Below the pieces are notes generated by a model. It was not told the DNA's origin, searched no databases, and saw nothing but the letters and a program-made list of their open reading frames with translations. From Narthecium ossifragum (taxonomy: Eukaryota; Streptophyta; Magnoliopsida; Dioscoreales; Nartheciaceae), in NCBI GenBank assembly GCA_963920575.1, contig OY986972.1, positions 24,538,672-24,602,671 on the forward strand: 64,000 nt of DNA, read 5' to 3'. The translations under genes and the position numbers were made by a program. This document shows, piece after piece, positions 32,122 to 43,859 of the stretch; within the stretch, counting starts at the first letter, position 1; each line of letters starts with the position of its first letter.

Positions 32122-35100
32122 TCACCAGCCTTTGCCAATAAGCCACATCCAATCCAGAACTACTCCAGAAAATATACCTCCAAGAAGGAATAGCACCAGA
32201 ATGTTCCCCAAAGCATTTTGCTCAGGTCCCTGCTCAACCAAAAGTTCAGTTATCATCGGTTTGTTACAGTATTTATAGAGAGAAAGGAGTGAGAGGGAAG
32301 TAGCGAACCTTGTATCCCTTTGGAGCTACAGTGAGAACACACACAGTAAGATAACCATTGCTTAATCCTAAGAATGATGTCAACATGATCATCCATCCTT
32401 GGGTGCCATACTTTGCCGTGAAATAGAATGCCGGAATAAGTAGGAATCGAGAAAAACATGCAACCAGGAGACCTTTCCTTGATCTTAACTTCACTTGCTC
32501 CAGCAATGGTACATATCTTCCAATGAGGTCCCAAACATTGTACATGGCTATCAAGACAAGTGCGTACCTACACAACAGATGATAACAGCAGAGTTTAGGT
32601 GATCACTGATAATAGATACCTTTTTCGACAAAATTGTTGCATGCAAGAACATTTCATGCCAATAATGACCAACACAGTATGTTAAGGCCTTTATATTTAT
32701 GCAGCCAAGAATTTAATTTTAGTCATAAGTGAGAGTACTAGTGATTCACAAGAAGACTTTGAAGATAATCTAGCAAACATAAGAATACATTACCCATAGC
32801 TGTTTCTGAAGTATGAAAGCACATACCATGAACCTAAGCTGTGGAATCCAGTATCCTCTGACAAGAATCCAGGGAATATTGACAATGTCAAAACATAAAT
32901 TGCATACAGATCAAATCCATAGTCTAAGTTTTGTGACAATAATTGTTTGTTGCTCAGCCGCTCTAGCAGCTTTGGATCTTCTACCGCCTGCAACATGTTG
33001 AAACACTAGTTCAAAATAGCAGCATAGAAAATCCTCCAGGGATAACCATAAATAAAAATAGACAACAAATATGCAATTAGGTAGTCACATATGCAATTAG
33101 GTAGTCACTGACTCCAGAGTCATGCTGATCTTGAATACCACCAGCAGCAAGGTCCGCGGAAACAGTTTTTGATCCTTCTGAAGCAGCTTTTGCACGATAG
33201 TACTTCACGATCGAAAGCTTGGGGAAGACGAATGCATATAAAAGGACACATAGTAGCTCAAAGAAGCATGTAACTGCGAAGAACATCACTGTAGGAGGCA
33301 TTCCAAAATCACGGTTAAAACAATAATTCCAAAGCATATAGAATTCCCCAGCTCCCAGTATTCTCTAGACACTCTCTAGACATGGGAAGTAATAAAGTCA
33401 CTCTATGGAATGTGGTAATAGATATCATGCAAGACAAGCTTGACTCATTACCATTTAGGTTCACAAATCCAGGAAACAACTCAAAATCCATATTTCAGGC
33501 TTGACAATATGAAAGAAAAGCTCACATTAATCATATTAGAAACTCTAGATGCAGAAACAGGAAAAAATAAGTCTTTCCATTTCCTAGGACCTCAACGGGT
33601 ATCCAAAGAGAGGGGAGATCGATACTTGATATAGGGGGTTACATTTATTTTGGAAACATAGGCCATACAGGAAAGATGAATTACGACCAGAAGCAGCTTG
33701 CTAGCTTGGGGATTATGGGACTAGTACTCCCCCCTAGTAAACAGATAAAGCCAAGATGGAATCGTAAATCCAAGTGAAGCTGTTCCCAAATCATTATGCT
33801 GGTATAACTATCACGGAAGAAAGATAAATGTGATGCATAAAAAGACCATAATTGAAAAAACTTGCCACATCCCCCAACTAATATTATGCTCTACAACGTC
33901 ACCAACAATTTCCAGCTAGCTACTTTGATCAAAAGTTCAAGAAGCATCTAATATTGCATAATGCAGCAGAAGAGTAAGTCCTCAAAATGTTATAAATTTG
34001 CACAAAGTCTACGCATGTATGAAATATAAAACTGTCCACGTACTTGCTCCCTTGCGAAGACCATTTTTGCTACTCTCGAAAGCTGCCTTTGTAATGAATC
34101 TGAGAGCAGAGGTTAGAACTCCTGATGCAGCTAATCCAGCCAAGAACGACTGCAATTTAAAGTGAAAGGATGTCCTCAAGAGGTGGAAGAAGATGTCAAC
34201 ACTCCAAAGAAGGGCAAATTTAGCCGATGTCTTACTTGCATCAATTCTGGGCACATCAAGGACAAATCACCAAACAATCCACCTTGCACACTAGCATCCG
34301 CAACACCGAATGCCGCACTAATGACACATACACCAATAAATGGACCAATCCCTCCTCTGCCAGATGTTGCAATATCCAACTGTATAAAATAAAGTCATGC
34401 TCAGTTATGATTAAGTTCTTTTTTATTGAGTAGTTAAGCCTCCAGCAAACCTGGGCTACATACAATTTTAACGTTATGGTTAAGTTCATTAATCAAAGAA
34501 AACCTTCAAAAACTGAACAGGAAAAGAGTATATGCTAATAACCAAAAGAAGGAAAATTTTACTTACAACAATCAGTGCCAGGGAACTTATGAAGAAAAGA
34601 ACAAATCCAGTCAGGTTGCGTATTCTGGTATTCAACTTCGCTTCGTGGTAAGCAAGTATTGCCGTGATTACAAAGGCAAATGGTTGATAACAAACAGTAA
34701 GTATCCTCGTGGGATGGTAATTCTGCAACAAGAAAAATATAAGGAAATCAAATTAGCAAGCACAAGTCTTATTTACCAAAAATCTCTGTATTGCAGTCTT
34801 TTCTAGTGTTTACACTTCAATAAGCTCGTTTTGGATAAAGTAAAGAAATCAATGTCAATACTTACTAAGGCATGATGGTACAATTAAGATGCAAGCCAAG
34901 TTACAAAATAATGGAAAAGAAGAAATGGCAGACTATATTTGCAACCTACATGTACTGATTGATAGTGGATCTGCTACCAGCAGGAATAAGGCAACTTGTA
35001 CAATCGAAGTGAGAGGTTTATCGTGGACACAAAAACAGAATACTAGTTAGTTTGTATCTAACGAGAAAAAATTCTCATGTTAGAGCAGTGCAACCTACAC

Positions 35101-35870
35101 ATATCATTATCTTCAAAGTACTAACTATATATTGTTAACGGATTTTTTGGTAGTTGTATTTAATCCACCAGAAGCAACACAATAGCATATGGCCAAGGAG
35201 AGAAATCCAACAATGAATTTGTTTGGCTATTCTTCTCTCATGTATTTATCACACTCCTAAATTCTAAAGAACTGAAGATGATCTTTAAATGCTGGCCCCG
35301 TTCTTATAACAGCTTTCTTCACCCATAAATACCTCTTCCACCTCAAACAACTAACTTGGGGAAAAGGCAGCAAGATATTGACTATGGAATGAAATAATTA
35401 GGCCAAAAGGCTGCTCTACGCTAAATAAAATTTAATCTGTTTTTAAGGTTTTGATCTGCCAAATAATTCGGTAGATTCCTGACATTAGACTGAATAGAAT
35501 ATATATGTGGAACTCAAAAGGATGAAATCTTGCACTTAAAAAAAACAAAATTTGACCAATGTTAGGCCAAACATATCATAATTAAATTGGATGTTGGAAC
35601 GTACAGGAAAGATGGAGGCATAGTAATCTTCGATCGTCAACATGCTATTCCATGCGAACAGCGAACCATTTCCGAGAAGCCAGCAGATCAGTATTGCCAT
35701 AAGCTTCCCCTGTCAATTGAATAGAGTAAACTCAAGTGGTTCGTCTAGAAGTTTACTGACTCGTCAGCCTTCAAACCACAAGATTAATCATAATTTCTTT
35801 AAAGAAATGGCATGTTTAGATAAAGAACCTCATGAGCGTTGAGTGCGTTGCTCTCAGCCTGATAGTTCAT
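32122..35870 (-). CDS. equilibrative nucleoside transporter (ENT family)
   Basis: Nine exons: 35870-35829, 35709-35605, 34722-34567, 34379-34236, 34149-34044, 33288-33113, 32987-32827, 32567-32309 and 32229-32122. All splice sites are GT-AG and all phases agree. The product is 418 residues, the usual length for plant ENT3-like proteins. ENTs move nucleosides across the plasma membrane (or vacuole in ENT1), often with protons in plants. Family landmarks in order are GNGSLFAWNSMLTIEDYY, YHPTRILTVCYQPFAF, GRGGIGPFIGVCVISAAFGV, GDLSLMCPE, SFLAGLAASGVLTSALRFIT, FPKLSIVKYYRAKAASEGSK, YVLTLSIFPGFLSEDTG, YNVWDLIGRYVPL and the last membrane helix NILVLFLLGGIFSGVVLDWM. About eleven membrane spans fit. 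The start MNYQAESNALNAHE is short but in frame with a good splice. A 5' leader, possibly with its own intron, probably extends to about 36.7 kb. Family certain; subgroup inferred. Confidence 0.92.
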
Positions 35871-36949
35871 GACTCTTCCCCTTCAGCCACTGCGATCAGA
35901 GAATAAAATTGTAGAGACAACAATAAGGTACTCTGGCTTCCTCAAATAGTAAGTAACTACACTGCTGCACAATAACACATGGAATACTGTCTCTGATCCA
36001 AAAGTTTTACAACTCCTAAAAATCAGAGAAAGAAGTTTCTCGCAAAAAATGCAATCTTAGTTCTAATTGCTCAGAAAACTCATGAGCAAAGGCAATAATT
36101 CAAGGACTGATAGCCCAATAATTTATAACTCACAAGAGCAACAAACTTACAGAAATATTGCACACCACTATATCCAGCAAAACCTTAAGCAGCAAAGAGG
36201 AATATGATGAATGGTCTCGGAGAGAGATCCAAAGCTTTTATAAAAAAAGAGATGCCTTCCAACGGCAATATAAAACCAAACTAAATGCTGGAAGAATATC
36301 TACGCAGCTGCACCAAAACTGCTCATTGTTCTATAGTCTTATTCTTCCGCACTTCCATGTTTTCCATGCGAAAAGGAGGTGCCAACAAAATTGAGCCCCA
36401 CAAACTTAAAGCGGCATAAACACAACCCAGAAAAAACAAGCAAACACCCATCTTTCAATCAAGAACACAAACAGCAAGACAAGATCATAATGCCCTTCTC
36501 GTCAAAGTATAAAGGACAAGCAACCAAGAAAAAAGCTCCCCGTGCATTGGGTTTGACTCTTTCTACAAAACCCACATCCCTTCACTCATAATACTCATCC
36601 ACCATCAAAACCAACCAATTTTTCAACCAAAAGCCCCCAAAAACAAAATCGAGAGGCGTCTTAGGCGGTAGAGATACTCACAAAGAGAGCCCAGAAACCA
36701 AAATCTAAAATTCCACACGGTCTACAGAAGCCCGAAGACAATGCCCAAAGAGAGAATCTTGAGAGCTTGGAAAGAAAGGCTGGAAAGGGCTGTAGCGAGA
36801 TTCCCGTGTTGATTTCGCATGCCAAAAGATTCAGAATCTCTCATCCTTTTATCGAGCAAGATTGGAGATATCCAGCCAGGATGGAGTAAATCAGACTCTC
36901 ATTTAAAAAAGGCTCCTTTTTTTTCAACATCGAGACTTTGTTATCTTAT
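35871..36949 (-). promoter_or_regulatory. 5' leader and promoter region of the ENT gene
   Basis: Upstream of the ENT start codon. An acceptor-like site (CTCTGATCGCAG) ends at about 35889, so an intron in the 5' leader is likely. The first, untranslated exon may lie near 36.6-36.8 kb. No TATA box was assigned. Confidence 0.35.
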
Positions 36950-37245
36950 CAAGGCTGGATCCCTGTTCACATAGCCGTTTCTCCTTTTGCGGTATACCAT
37001 CCTAAGGTACAGACTATCATGGGTGATCCTTTCACTGATTCTAGAAAACGATCTCTAGATTAGGATCAACGGTCCACGTAGAGGGTGCATGTTAAGGAAG
37101 CCTGGACCTCGGGGAATGTATAACGGGAGTCCCAATTTCTTGGGCTTTCGGCCCTTTTAGACGTGTTCCGTTCAAAGTGGGCCAGAGGATAGCAAAGCAT
37201 GAGGAATCTATAAAAAGGTGATTATTTTAATGGCAGTTGACTCCT
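36950..37245. repeat. segment with an inverted copy at about 50060-50361
   Basis: This roughly 290-bp segment (AAGGCTGGATCCCTGTTCAC...) reappears in reverse complement at 50060-50361 with few differences over most of its length. Shared blocks include GGTACAGACTATCATGGG, GATCTCTAGATTAGGATCAA, CTTTCGGCCCTTTTAGACGT and AAAGCATGAGGAAT. Confidence 0.85.
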
Positions 37246-37734
37246 TCTCTTTTAATCCAGCGCAAATCCTATCTATTCCATTCCATATTGGGTAATTAAA
37301 TCCTCGCATGTGTAACGTGTGAACATATCCTTAATTGGTAGTACGGCTGGTGTAAGTTATAATTTTTTTTAAAAAAATATAATTAAAATAATTGATGTTG
37401 AGTAGTTTTGATAAATTAATTTTACAATAGAATAAATGAAGTCTAAAATACTGAATTAATGTAACAATATTAGTAATGTTCCAATAAATATCACCTCATT
37501 ACAATTGTCCTCAATCATTATTGGAGTTTTTTTTTTTAAAATCCATTCCACTTTCAAATTTACAGAACCAGTCTATTTTTATGTTTGTTTACATGATAAG
37601 TCAATTTTTTTTTAGGACAAAAATGCCCTTCCTTCATTCTCTCACCCGCCGCCCTCGTTCTCTCTCCCCCCCGACCTCGCTCTCTCTCCCAGATCCAGCG
37701 CCGCCATGGTTGGAGTCTCTCAGGTCCAGGAGTC

Positions 37735-38010
37735 GTGCCGGACGTCATCCTCTGCCCCGCCTCAACAGCAATCTTGAGGATCCTCAGGCTCGATCTTGAG
37801 GACATCGGCGCCGGGATGAGATCGAGGGAGTTCAAGCTCGATGATGTCAACGCCGGGAGGAAGTTGAGGAAGCTCGAGCTCGATCTTGAAGATGTCGATG
37901 CCGGGATGAAGTCGAGGGAGCTCGAGCTTGATCTTGTGGAGGTCGGCGCCGGGATGATGTCGAAGGATCTCAAGCTCGAGGATGTCAGCGCCGGAATGAT
38001 GTCAAGCTAG
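37735..38010 (+). CDS. open frame of 14-16-residue repeats inside the Mutator-like element
   Basis: A 91-residue frame from an ATG contains four to five degenerate repeats of the pattern LDLEDVxAGMxSRELE. At the DNA level these are 42-48-bp tandem units rich in CTCGAGCTCGA. The pattern is amphipathic and acidic. It may be a captured gene piece or only a minisatellite in an open frame; expression is unknown. Confidence 0.3.
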   Translation: MPDVILCPASTAILRILRLDLEDIGAGMRSREFKLDDVNAGRKLRKLELDLEDVDAGMKSRELELDLVEVGAGMMSKDLKLEDVSAGMMSS

Positions 38011-38339
38011 CAGATGTGTAGATGTTTTGGACCACCGACGATGGAACAGAGCTCGAAGGACCCATAGTTTTCAGCACCGCCGGATTACTCCAATCGGCTT
38101 CGATGTCTTCTCCGTTGACCTCCCCGTCGACCTTCAGGGTTCCATTGCCAAGCACCACTTCACTCGAACCTCAGCCGACGAGATCTGGCCGACTCCTTCA
38201 CCGGCGATGCTCAGCATTTAAATCATTTAAATTGATTTAATGCATGACATCAGCATTTAAATCATGACGTTAGCATTTAAATCTTAATGCATGACGTCAT
38301 CATGTTTGTGGACGGGGCGACGACCAGGGCGAGGGAGGC

Positions 38340-38690
38340 ATGCATGGGAGCACCGGCTGGGGGTGAGAGAGGGTACACCGACGTCGACGAGGTCGACGGC
38401 GAGGGCGGCGTGCATGGGAGCGCGGGAGAGAGAGATGCCGACGTTGAGGGTGGCGTGCATTGGAGCGCGGGAGAGAGAGAGGGCGACGTTGAGGGTGGCC
38501 TGCATGGGAGCGCGGGAGAGAAAGAGGCCGAGGGCGAGGTCGACGGCGACGTCGACGGTGACGGTGAGGGCGGCGTGCATGGGAGCGCCGGAGAGAGAGA
38601 GAGAGGAGAGGAGGCCGAGCGACGTCGACGGTGGACGGGGTCGATGTCGAGGGAGGCGTGCATGGGAGCGCCGGCTGGGGGTGAGAGAGG
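38340..38690. repeat. GC-rich minisatellite
   Basis: Units of about 45-55 bp containing GGCGTGCATGGGAGCGC and GGAGAGAGAG, repeated at least six times. The first and last are longer and share GGAGCACCGGCTGGGGGTG-type text. The plus frame reads GGVHGSAGERE repeats, but all frames stay open, as is usual for such DNA. Confidence 0.7.
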
Positions 38691-39045
38691 GTATGAGGCC
38701 GACCTTGGAACCCTCGGCGCCCTCGACTACCCCGGCGAGGCAGAGGAGATCTGGAACGAAGCAGGGGAGCGGGAACGGTGGCTGTTGCTGGAGGTGGATC
38801 ACGGCAAACCCAGGCTTGATCGAGGCTGGATCCCGGCGAACAAGGTTTGATCGAGATCGAAGTGGCGTCCAGGAAGGCAGCCAGAGACCCCCTCCGTCCG
38901 GCGCTCGTCCTTCCCCTCCTTCCGGCGCTCGTCGTCATCGGGCGTCCGCACGCGACCCTCGACGTCCCTCGACGCCGCCGTCGACCTCGCCCTCGACCTC
39001 TCTCTCTCTCTCCACCCGAGGTGCGGCGCATGGATCGCTGGAGTG

Positions 39046-39204
39046 AGAGAGTACTCCGTGGCATGCATGCCACGGAGTGAGAGAGTATGTACACTCTCTT
39101 CATGCATGCCACGGAGTGATCCCTGTGGCAGGCATGAAGAGAGAGAGGAGGCGACATACTCTCTCACTCCGTCGCCTCCTCTCTCTTCATGCATGCCACC
39201 CGCG
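39046..39204. repeat. cluster of overlapping palindromes
   Basis: GCATGCATGCCACGGAGTGA and its complements recur. GGCATGCATGCC is self-complementary, and CGGAGTGAGAGAGTATG at 39074 pairs with CATACTCTCTCACTCCG at 39154. Strong hairpins are possible here, inside the Mutator-like element. Confidence 0.6.
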
Positions 39205-39798
39205 CGCTCAGCAATCCATGCGCCGCCCGAAGGAGGGGATCACGGGTGGAGAAGGAGGTAGGTCGCCGGTCACGTGCAGACGCCCGACGACGACGAGCGC
39301 CGGAAGGAGGGGCTGAGAAGGTGGGGAAGTAGGGGCTGGGGAAGGTGGGGGAGCGTCGGAAGGAGGGGCTGGGGAAGGTGGGGACTGTTAGCTTGAGAGG
39401 AAGGGTAATTTTGTCTTAAAAAAAAGATTTTGGCTTATCATGTAAACAAACATAAAAATAGACTGATTTTATAAATTCGAAAGTAAAATGAATTTTTTTA
39501 AAAAAATTCCTCATTATTGATCATATTTTGAAAGCGATGATGCGTATTAAATAAGCTTCAAGATGAGCTTTCAGTATCTCGAGTCGTGTTTCCGGGAAAA
39601 GAAAAGAGAACTTTTTTAGATAAAATTGGACCAGACGAATCAACTTTTGCCGCCATAATTGGGGATTTCCCATCAACCATTTCAACTGCGTTCCTCCTCT
39701 CACTCTTTTTCTTTAAACCTATCTTTTTCTTTGAATTTGAAAATTCTTTACCTAATAGAATCTCCTACTCTTTTGCGAGCCTTATAACTCATTAAACT

Positions 39799-40617
39799 AA
39801 GGGTCCGTTTGGATTGAGGATAGGATAAATTTGTATATTAGATAAAGTAAAAGTTATATATGTCAGTTCAGGATCCACGAGCTAACCACTCGTATCAAAA
39901 CTCCGGAGTGATAGTAGGGGGCCCATATTGCCTTTATCATAGAGCCGCGATCGACCCGACGAATCGACCGCCAGCACCACTGGCAACGCAGACACGCTAC
40001 CTGGGTCGACCCTACAACCCATCCCGTCCTGGGCCTCTACATCTCACACGGCAGGGCCGAACACATGGGGTTGTTGCCTGGTCCGTAACCATGCCCTGGG
40101 CCTCTACATCCCACTCGGCTGGCCCGCAACCAAGGCCTGCAGCGCCCACGGCCAACAATCTCCCCCCAGCAGTACCACTGGGGTTCGAACCTGCAACCTC
40201 GCTCTGATACCACATGTCGGTTCAGGATCCACGAGCTAACCACTCGTACCAAAACTCCGGAATGATAGTAGGGGGCCCATATTGCCTTTACCATAGAGCC
40301 GTGGTCGACCCGACAAATCGACCGCCAACACCACTGGCAGCGCAAACACGCTGCTCGGGTCGGGCCTACAACCCACCCCGTCCTGGGCCTCTACATCCCA
40401 CACGACAGGGCCGAACACATGGGGCTGCTGCCCGGGCCTACAGCCTGGTCCGCAACCATGCCCTGGGCCTCTACATCCCACTCGGCAGCCCCGCAACCAA
40501 GGCCTGCAGCGTCCACGACCAACAATGTAACATTAAAAATAGTTATGTAAAATTATGAATAAAGTGTTTGGATGCATAATAGGATTTATGTATATTTATC
40601 CTCAATTCAAACGGTTA
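39799..40617. mobile_element. Tourist-like MITE carrying a TRIM insertion
   Basis: The ends GGTCCGTTTGGATTGAGG and CCTCAATTCAAACGG are inverted repeats. The interior (AAAGTTAT...AACATTAAAAATAGTTATGT) matches the degenerate copy at 30.6-30.8 kb. The TRIM at 39861-40524 interrupts it. TAA/TTA borders are suggestive only. Confidence 0.65.
39861..40524 (-). mobile_element. TRIM retroelement, 664 bp, complete
   Basis: Read on the minus strand: a 310-bp LTR (40524-40215) begins TGTTGG and ends CGACA. Next come TG and the initiator tRNA-Met binding site TGGTATCAGAGC (40212-40201), a 57-bp interior, a polypurine tract CTGCTGGGGGGAGAT and a second LTR (40157-39861), which begins TGTTGG and ends CTGACA. 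The LTRs are close but not identical. The flanks are ATATA and ATGTA, a 5-bp duplication with one change. There is no coding capacity, and such size and layout define terminal-repeat retrotransposons in miniature, mobilised by enzymes of other elements. Confidence 0.9.
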
Positions 40618-43600
40618 GTCTAAGATGGATTGAATTTTTCGTATGCTCGTCCAAATCTTTTTGCAAAAAAGTATGATGATGGGTTTAGTGGCGCGGCGGT
40701 CAAGGCCCGGCGGCGTAGGTAAGCGCTCCATTGACTCGCGGAGGAATTATGAGTGAAGAATTGGCTGGGTTTTTTCTTCTTATTTTTTTCAAAAAATAAA
40801 AGAAAAATCGGTAGGCAGATATATGGATGAAAAGGGGAAAATAGAGTGATGCATAATTATGGACAGAAAGTTTGGTTGCTTTGTTGTGACTTTTATTAGC
40901 AGAATGATCAATAATAGTACAACTCTTGAGTGCAGTACAATCTTACTCTTGCAAGTGTCCCAACTCCCAACTCATGGGTGGAGTACCAAACTCTTTTATA
41001 TTTCAAACCAAACTCAGCTGAATTGAGTAGATAAATCAAACTCTTCCATGGAGAAACACACTGCGAAGTACAATGAATGAAGCAATGGTGAGCTCTTATG
41101 TGCAGTACATGTATGATTGCAACGTGCAAGGTAGTGTGTACTTCTGAAGTACCAGCATCCCCCATCAAACATGCAATATTATATAAGAATGAGGAGGAGC
41201 GAAGGTTGGAAGGATGGGAAGTCCCAGATCAAATGCATCATTGAGTGCAGCGTTGATGAACTCTGATCTCTGTATAGAGGATCTGAAGGCTTCAGCAGCG
41301 CTGCACTCAATCATGTCTTTGAGTTCTTGGCGGAAAAAAGAAGATCGATGGTGTCATCGACATCGATCTTCTGATCTGATGGCCATGTCTTTAGTTGCAG
41401 GTGATCAGAAGCTTTCTTAAGCTTAGCTGCTGAGGTAATACGTTTGTGTGTAATCCATTGCTGTGGTTGTTATTTCAGGGCAATCTTGGGCACTATCTAT
41501 GAGTTCTTCAGGGAAAAGGCTACCAGATTCAGAGACTGATACACGTACGGCCAGTCTTAAAGCGATGAAGGGATGGAAGACCCTTTTGATAAGGGTCCAA
41601 TCTAAATGAGATCTTATGAAGAGGATTGAGATTTGAGACCATAGAAATGTCCAAAGTGAGCTGCTATGAGGATATGAATACCTGCACCTTATGATTCAAT
41701 CAGGGCTTCAGCTAATAGCTTGATGAGATTCCGCGGCTGCTGCATCACTCGATGCAGCTACTTTTCCGATTCGAATACTTGGATCAGGAGTCTGTTGTAG
41801 CCGTTTTTATTGCCAAATGGGTGGTGTATTTGAGCTGTAATCGTGCAATGCATGTATTAGTTGATGCAGAGTGTCAAACGGCCTCGAACCCTGTAAAGTT
41901 ATTATATTATATATATGTAAAGTTATTATATTATATCAACCTTATAAGGAGTAATAACGGTTACAACCGTTTACCTCCTATTAGTTCGTTTACATATATA
42001 TTTTTCTAAGTTAAGTTTGTATATTTTTATCATATTCCCTAGGTTAATTTTAAATATACATTTTATAAACATAAACTAGGAGATAAGTTTTAAATATACA
42101 TACTTATAAGATACTTATTATAAGGTTTAAAACCTAAGCTTTCCCCGATATCCCTCCTTCCCCTCTCGCAACCGATCTCTCGCTTCTCATCCCCCAGGGT
42201 TACTTCCTCCGCCCCTTCTCCCTCTCCGATTCTCCGAGCTTCCGTCGTCCTCCCTCTTCCCGGCGCTCTCTCAGTCAACCTCTCGCCGGAACGCCGTCCC
42301 GACCTTCCTCTCTCCTTCTCCCTCCATTCTTCGCTGCTAAGCCTAAACCCGTATCACCCCTAACCTCCCCGCTCTTCACCCCTCCGGCCGTTCCGATCTT
42401 TCACCCATTCCTCTCAGAGGTGTCCAACGGGTGACTCAATAGAGAAAATAGAGGTGAGGAATCGAGAGAGAGAAGAGATCGAGAGAAAATCGAGAGAGAG
42501 AAAAGATCTTTCACTGATCTTTCTCCCATTCCTCTCAGAGCCGTCGAAGACCGTTGCCGGAGGAGGTCGCGACCACAGAGAGAAGGGCCACGACTACCGG
42601 AGGAGACGGCGACTGTGACGGGGACGACGAATGTGACGGCGACGACGACTGTGACCGGGACTGGAGAAGGAGCTCTTGCACAATCTAGAGGTAGGGTACC
42701 TCTATCGCGATTCCGAGCTTCTCCGCCGGCGTCGGGACCTCCGACCTCCCCGATCTCCTCAGCCGACCTCCGATCCCCCCGATCTCACCGACCTCCGGCG
42801 TCGCGGACGGGGAAGTGGAGCGAGCTGTGTTGATGCGTTGTCACCGGAGCGGGGAAGTGGAGGCATCACCGAGTTGGACTTCGCCGGAGAAGGAAGGCTT
42901 CAAAACGATGGGCTTTGCCGGCGGCGAGGAGGAGGGAGGAAGAGGGGAAGAAGAAGAGAAAAGAAGAGAAAAGAAGAAGACAACGGAGGAGAGAAGAAAT
43001 GGGGAAAATTGTGATTTTTTATTTCTTTTGTTTAATTTTGTTTTTGTTTTTGTTTTTATTTTAATATATTGTATATCACATGAGAATCTCAAGACTCTCC
43101 TTTTAACTTAGTTGATTTATTGGAATACAATGCTGATCACGTAGAGGTTGTGTTTTTCTTTGTAGTTGTCATCCTTGCTCCTAAAGCAGGCTCAAACTAA
43201 ATGCGCGCAATCTCCTACTCTAAATTTGCTACGTCTGTGCTCACAATTAATCAAAATATTGTAGTTTTCATCCGTTCGATATACAGGGTGTAGTGACCAA
43301 ATGTTCATCACCATTCACTATTACAAGTTTGATCCTTTTCTATATTAATAGAGAATGATTGCTATTGGCAATTACATAATTAAAATATTTAATGATGTTA
43401 AGCATATTTATCGCATTGCCAAGGTTTTCTGTAAATAGTGATTCATTTGGATGTTATCCAAGAATTAGTAATGATATTGTTGTTAATGAAACTTATTGAA
43501 TTCCAAAAGTTCAAGGTCTCATATTGTCATAATTTTATGAATCATTTTTATGAAATATTGATTGGAGATACAAAAGTGACATGGACTCACACTAATAATT

Positions 43601-43859
43601 ATATCCATAGTTGAAACTGCGGAAATGGACTGCGTGATGCTGAAAAAGAACTGTCCATCGTAATGCCGAGAAAGAAGTACTCTATGCGGTCTTATATTAT
43701 CAATATTTTTTATACATTTTAATGATTTATTAATAAGAGAATTGCAAAACCGTGACAGGGGCATGGGTGAGTACTAGTATATATATATGCTTTAATGATA
43801 AGAATCAGGATGACATGCTTGGATCCGAGTCCATGGCAAGAGCAATTTCAGTGTCATAT
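40618..43859. other. intergenic DNA with a GC-rich, gene-like patch
   Basis: No gene can be named. A 68-codon frame (41214-41420, MGSPRSNASLSAALMNSDLC...) follows a TATATAAG string at about 41182; it could be a small gene, but nothing else supports it. Positions 42140-43010 are GC- and CG-rich with gene-like composition between AT-rich flanks, similar to captured DNA in Mutator-like elements. I found no terminal repeats for it. Confidence 0.35.

Larger units (their letters stand above)
37524..39510. mobile_element. Mutator-like element (Pack-MULE type), about 2 kb
   Basis: The terminal inverted repeats are about 110 bp; matching cores include CAGTCTATTTTTATGTTTG and TTTACATGATAAG. A perfect 9-bp duplication TCATTATTG lies at 37515-37523 and 39511-39519. 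The related segment at 56.9 kb has the empty site with a single copy of the target. The ends and the 9-bp duplication are diagnostic of Mutator-like elements. The interior is GC-rich and has no transposase. It holds tandem coding-like repeats (see 37790-38010 and 38340-38690), as expected for an element carrying captured host DNA whose source I cannot identify. Confidence 0.9.
37335..39790. repeat. duplicated segment, direct copy at about 56745-57352, split by a transposon
   Basis: Positions 37335-37523 and 39511-39790 together match 56745-57352 in the same orientation (GGTGTAAGTTAT, AATTGATGTTG, AATGTTCCAATAAATATCAC, GAGCTTTCAGTATCTCGAGT, ATAAAATTGGACCAGACGAA). The 2-kb element at 37524-39510 is absent from the other copy, and a LINE tail there is absent here. 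Confidence 0.88.

Noticed and set aside
38287..39157. Several long overlapping frames on both strands
   Set aside because: GC-rich minisatellite in a Mutator-like element; all frames open, no family match.
40180..40212. tRNA-like B box (GGTTCGAACCC) next to TGGTATCAGAGC
   Set aside because: This is the primer-binding site and interior of the TRIM; no tRNA cloverleaf can be drawn.
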